64,000 nucleotides of DNA from Medakamo hakoo (taxonomy: Eukaryota > Chlorophyta > Trebouxiophyceae > Coccomyxaceae): contig CP089464.1 of NCBI GenBank assembly GCA_026636295.1, positions 620,001 to 684,000 on the forward strand. Direction: 5' to 3'. The position numbers and the translations under genes are program-made. This document shows positions 61,080 to 64,000 of this stretch, in pieces (within the stretch, counting starts at the first letter, position 1; each line of letters opens with the position of its first letter). The notes below the pieces were generated by a model. That model was given only the letters and a program-made list of their open reading frames with translations, did no database searches and was not told the DNA's origin.

Positions 61080-64000
61080 TCACTGCCACCCGCCGCGCCC
61101 GGCCCGGCGGTCGCCCGTGCCGGAAGTCGGCCGCGCACCACGCCTCGGCGTCGTCCCCGGCCTTTTCTCCGGCAGCGGCCAGCCGTCCACGCCCATGTCA
61201 TCGAGCGCGGCCGCCGCGTCGGACTGGAAGCCGGGCGGGCGGGGCGGGCGGGCGGAGCCCGACCCGCCCAGCGACGGCGGCGGTGGGTGCTGCGGGTACG
61301 GCGGGTGTTGGTGCGGCGGCGGCGCCTGGCCACTCCACGGCGCGGCGGCGGCCGCGCCGGGTGGCGGCCCATAGCCCGACTGCGGGTGGTGGAGCGGCGG
61401 TTGCTGTTGCGGCGGGCCCGGCGGCGCGTAGTGCCCGCCAAAGCCGGGGTACGGGTGCCAGCCGTACGGGCCAAAGGAGTAGCCGGGCGGCGGCGCGCCG
61501 GACGGCGGCGGCGGCCCGCCCTGCGGCGGCGGCGGGTACGGCTGCGGCGCCTGCTGCGCCGGCGGCGCTTGAAACGCGCCCGGGTGGTAGTGGTGGTGCT
61601 GCGGCGGCGGTGGCGCCTGCGCCTGCCCGTACCCAGCGTAGCCGCCGTATTCTGGTCCCACGCCGGGCGGACGTGCATGGTAACCCGGCGCCTGGGCGGC
61701 TGGGTGGGTGGGAGGCGGCAAGGCTTCCAGGGGCACGGGCGGCGGCGGGCCCGGCGGCGGGGTCGGCTCGTCCAGTTCGGGAGGCGGGATGACGGACGCC
61801 CAGTGCGGGCGGGACGACCGGGCGGAGACCTCGTACCTGGAGGTGCGTGGAGGGGGAGAGAGGGGAGGGGAGGGAAGCGCGCGTGAGCGGGCGTTGTGTC
61901 CATGGCTGTGTCTGCGGGTTTCCCCTCGCGCGCGCGCGGGGGACGGCAAAAAACGAAAAAAGGGCGGACACGCGTGGCTCCCTCCCCCAAACAAAGGAGG
62001 AAAACACCTCCGCCGCCCCTCTGGTCCATCCCCTCCGGCGGGCGAGCGGATGAACGAAAAAAGCACAAAGACCAAAGCAACGACCAACGCACAAGTAGGG
62101 AGACTGCCGCCCACCCCGCCCCGTCCGCCTGACCAGGCGGTCCGACACGAGTCGGCGCAGGCCCTTGGACACGTCCTGCGTGTTGCCCAGCGCGCGGCGC
62201 ACGGCCGACTCCTCGGCCGGGCCGTGCGACCGCAGGAAGTCGAAGACGACGCAGGCGGTGCGCAGCAGGCGCGTCATCGTGCGCGGCGCGGGCGGGAGCG
62301 GGCCGTCGCCCGGCGAGGAGCCCCGGGCCGGGCCGGGCGGGCCCGCCTGGTCGGACGGGCCGGCGCCGCCGCCTGAGCCGGACCGCGAGCGGGGCGGCGG
62401 CGACTGCGGCGGCTGGCCCGGCCCGCCGCCGGGCAGCAGGCTCAGCGCCGCTTGGAAGGCGGCTTCCCGGGCGTCGTCGTCCACGGCCGGCGGCGGCCGG
62501 CTGGCCTCCCGCCAGGGCGCGAGCCCCGGCGGCGGCGCCGTCCCGCCGCCCGGCCCAGCGACGGGAGGCGAGCCTCCGCCCCCAGCCCACGCCCGGCGCG
62601 CGGTCGACCCGGGGTCCGGCGGGTCCGGCCCGCCGGCCAAGCTGCCGCGCAGGGATGGTGGCGTGTCCAGGAGGGAGAGGACGGCCGCGGACCAGGGGGA
62701 CGGGGCGGCCGCGCCGCCAGCGGAGGGCGGGCGGGAGGCGGCCCGCGCGCCGCGCGCGGCGCCGCCGGCGCCAACGACAGACGGGCGCGCGTCCGGCGGC
62801 TGGCCGGACGGGCCGGCCTCACCTATCCCCCTCTCTGGCTTGTCATCCTGTGAATTCGATCATAGCGTGTGTGAGTGTCCGGGCTGACGCCGGCGGCGCT
62901 GATGGGTAGTGTGGACGCCGGCGCAGAACAAAATGTGCCGCAATATTCTCCTGCTTCCCCGCCGGGGCGGCGGTGACGGAGCAGATGCCCTGCCGCCGCC
63001 AGAAACCCACAGAGAAATCGTGCGCAAAGGCTGGTGCACAGGCGGAGAGGCGTTGGGCCCTCCGCGTGCACGCGGGAGCGCCTTGAAGCCGCAGACTCGC
63101 GCGCAGCGTACCTCCATCAAATGCGCGCCGACCCTGCCCGGCAGGCGACGGTGCTGGTGTCGCTAGCTGCGCGGGCGGTCAAAAAGACATGCCGGCAGTC
63201 ATAATGGGGTGCAAGTCAGGCGGGGGAGCGGGAGGCGTTGCGGCCTGGCGCGCGCCAAGGGAGTGAGTGTGACAGTCACACGCAGTTCTCTCACGCAAAA
63301 ACACTCACGCACCCCTCACCCGCCGCCTCCACCCAGCCCTAACGCGTGCGTCAAACTCGCCGCCCGCACCGCCCCCGCCGGCACGGCCTCCGAGCTACTC
63401 CCGCCCGCACTGTCCCGCCCCACGTGTATGAGCCGCGGCACGAAGCGGGCGAGCTCCTGGATCTGGATGTGATGGGGGGTGGAGGGAGGTGGAGGGGGTG
63501 AGGGGGTGTGCCTCTGTGTGCACAGACGGGCGCATCCGCTTTCGGCCTGCGCGGGCCTCCCACGCCGGCCCACATGCCTGTGATGCAGTGCAACGCGCTG
63601 ATGAGAGGGCCCGCGCGTAAAAAAGGGCGGCAGCCGGCGCCGGCCGCCCAGCCCACCAACGCTCAAAGCAGTGCTCAACCATCGGGGCGGCGCGGCCGCC
63701 CACGCGCGCTACCGGCCCCACACACCCCTCTCGCCCCTCCTCACCGTCTCCGCACAGCCGTCGATGTGCAGCCCGGCCTCCAGCTGCCGGGCGATGGCCA
63801 CCTTCCCCGTCACCGTCTCGCAAAACAGCAGGCGCTGCGCCGGGATGGGTGGGGGGTGGGAGCGGCGCGGGGAGGTGGAGGAGGAGGTCGCAGTGGTGGT
63901 CGCGGGCGGGGCGGGCGGCGGCAGGCCGCTCCCCCCGCCACCACCGCCACTGCTGCTCCCGACAAGCCCGCCCGCTTCGAGGGCTGCTCGCACAGCAGCT
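61080..64000 (-). CDS. Pro-rich protein with winged-helix-like segment (partial, 5' end outside window)
   Basis: Supported exons: complement(61080..61836, 62093..62847, 63320..63462, 63745..beyond 64000). The most 5' piece reads LLFCETVTGKVAIARQLEAG then LHIDGCAET, continuing IQELARFVPRLIHVGRDSAG. The fourth exon reads DDKPERGIGEAG and, after low-complexity sequence, LLRTACVVFDFLRSHGPAEE, SAVRRALGNTQDVSKGLRRL and VSDRLVRRTGRGGRQSPYL joined to YEVSARSS. This is shaped like a winged-helix DNA-binding domain (three helices and a wing). The 3' exon is a Tyr/Pro/Gln/His-rich low-complexity tail (YPPPPQGGPPPPSGAPPPGY). Phases of the exons at 63320 and 62847 do not match, so at least one small exon between them is unresolved. 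I do not recognise the family; a transcription-related role is inferred. Confidence 0.7.

Noticed and set aside
1-64000. tRNA or rRNA genes, CRISPR arrays, transposons, LTR or virus-like elements
   Set aside because: None is seen: no cloverleaf-like units, no spaced direct repeats, and no transposase, reverse transcriptase, integrase or capsid motifs in any frame I read.

Overview
This is a gene-dense, very GC-rich stretch of eukaryotic nuclear DNA. I place 31 protein-coding genes in 64 kb, on both strands, with short GT-AG introns and intergenic gaps of mostly 0.1-0.6 kb. The gene content points to a photosynthetic member of the green lineage, most likely a green alga. It includes a BLISTER-like protein, a small four-cluster DnaJ-zinc-finger protein of the BSD2 type, a plant-type WD40 protein, an eIF4G with a plant-like eIF4E-binding site, and several N-termini that look like organelle transit peptides. 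The species cannot be named from the sequence. I saw no tRNA, rRNA, CRISPR array, transposon or virus-derived element.

Layout. 0-8 kb: 3' end of a GH1 beta-glucosidase, a TMEM205-like protein (-), a small one-TM protein, a mitochondrial p32/MAM33 protein, a JmjC ribosomal-oxygenase-like protein (-), an unassigned transit-peptide protein (-) and a METTL7-like methyltransferase. 8-21 kb: eIF4G, the vesicle tether p115/USO1 (-, ten exons) head to head with SRP68, and the small zinc-finger protein. 21-31 kb: an FAD amine oxidase (-), a CDPK-like kinase, FEN1 (-), a diacylglycerol-lipase-like protein and an unassigned nuclear-looking protein (-). 31-38 kb: UAP56/DDX39, signal peptide peptidase and the WD40 protein. 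38-44.5 kb: two divergently transcribed genes for secreted paralogues (561 and 405 aa) that share a 21-residue repeat. 45-64 kb: proteasome beta subunit PSMB4 (-), an F-box protein (-), an Ala-rich tail-anchored protein, exosome RRP40, MCMBP/ETG1 (-), a VPS37-like ESCRT-I subunit, a type II membrane glycosyltransferase-like protein (-), MGST3, BLISTER-like (-) and the 3' part of a proline-rich winged-helix-like gene (-) that runs off the window.

Most genes are housekeeping and show no operon-like logic. Four serve protein secretion (SRP68, p115, signal peptide peptidase and the two secreted products as cargo) and three serve DNA replication or RNA handling next to one another (FEN1, UAP56, MCMBP), but this may be chance. 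The least explained content is the divergent pair of 21-residue-repeat secreted proteins at 38.3-44.5 kb with its 1.37-kb shared upstream region. Exon joins were derived by hand from splice sites and frame. In nearly all genes the lengths close exactly on a whole number of codons, and exceptions are stated.
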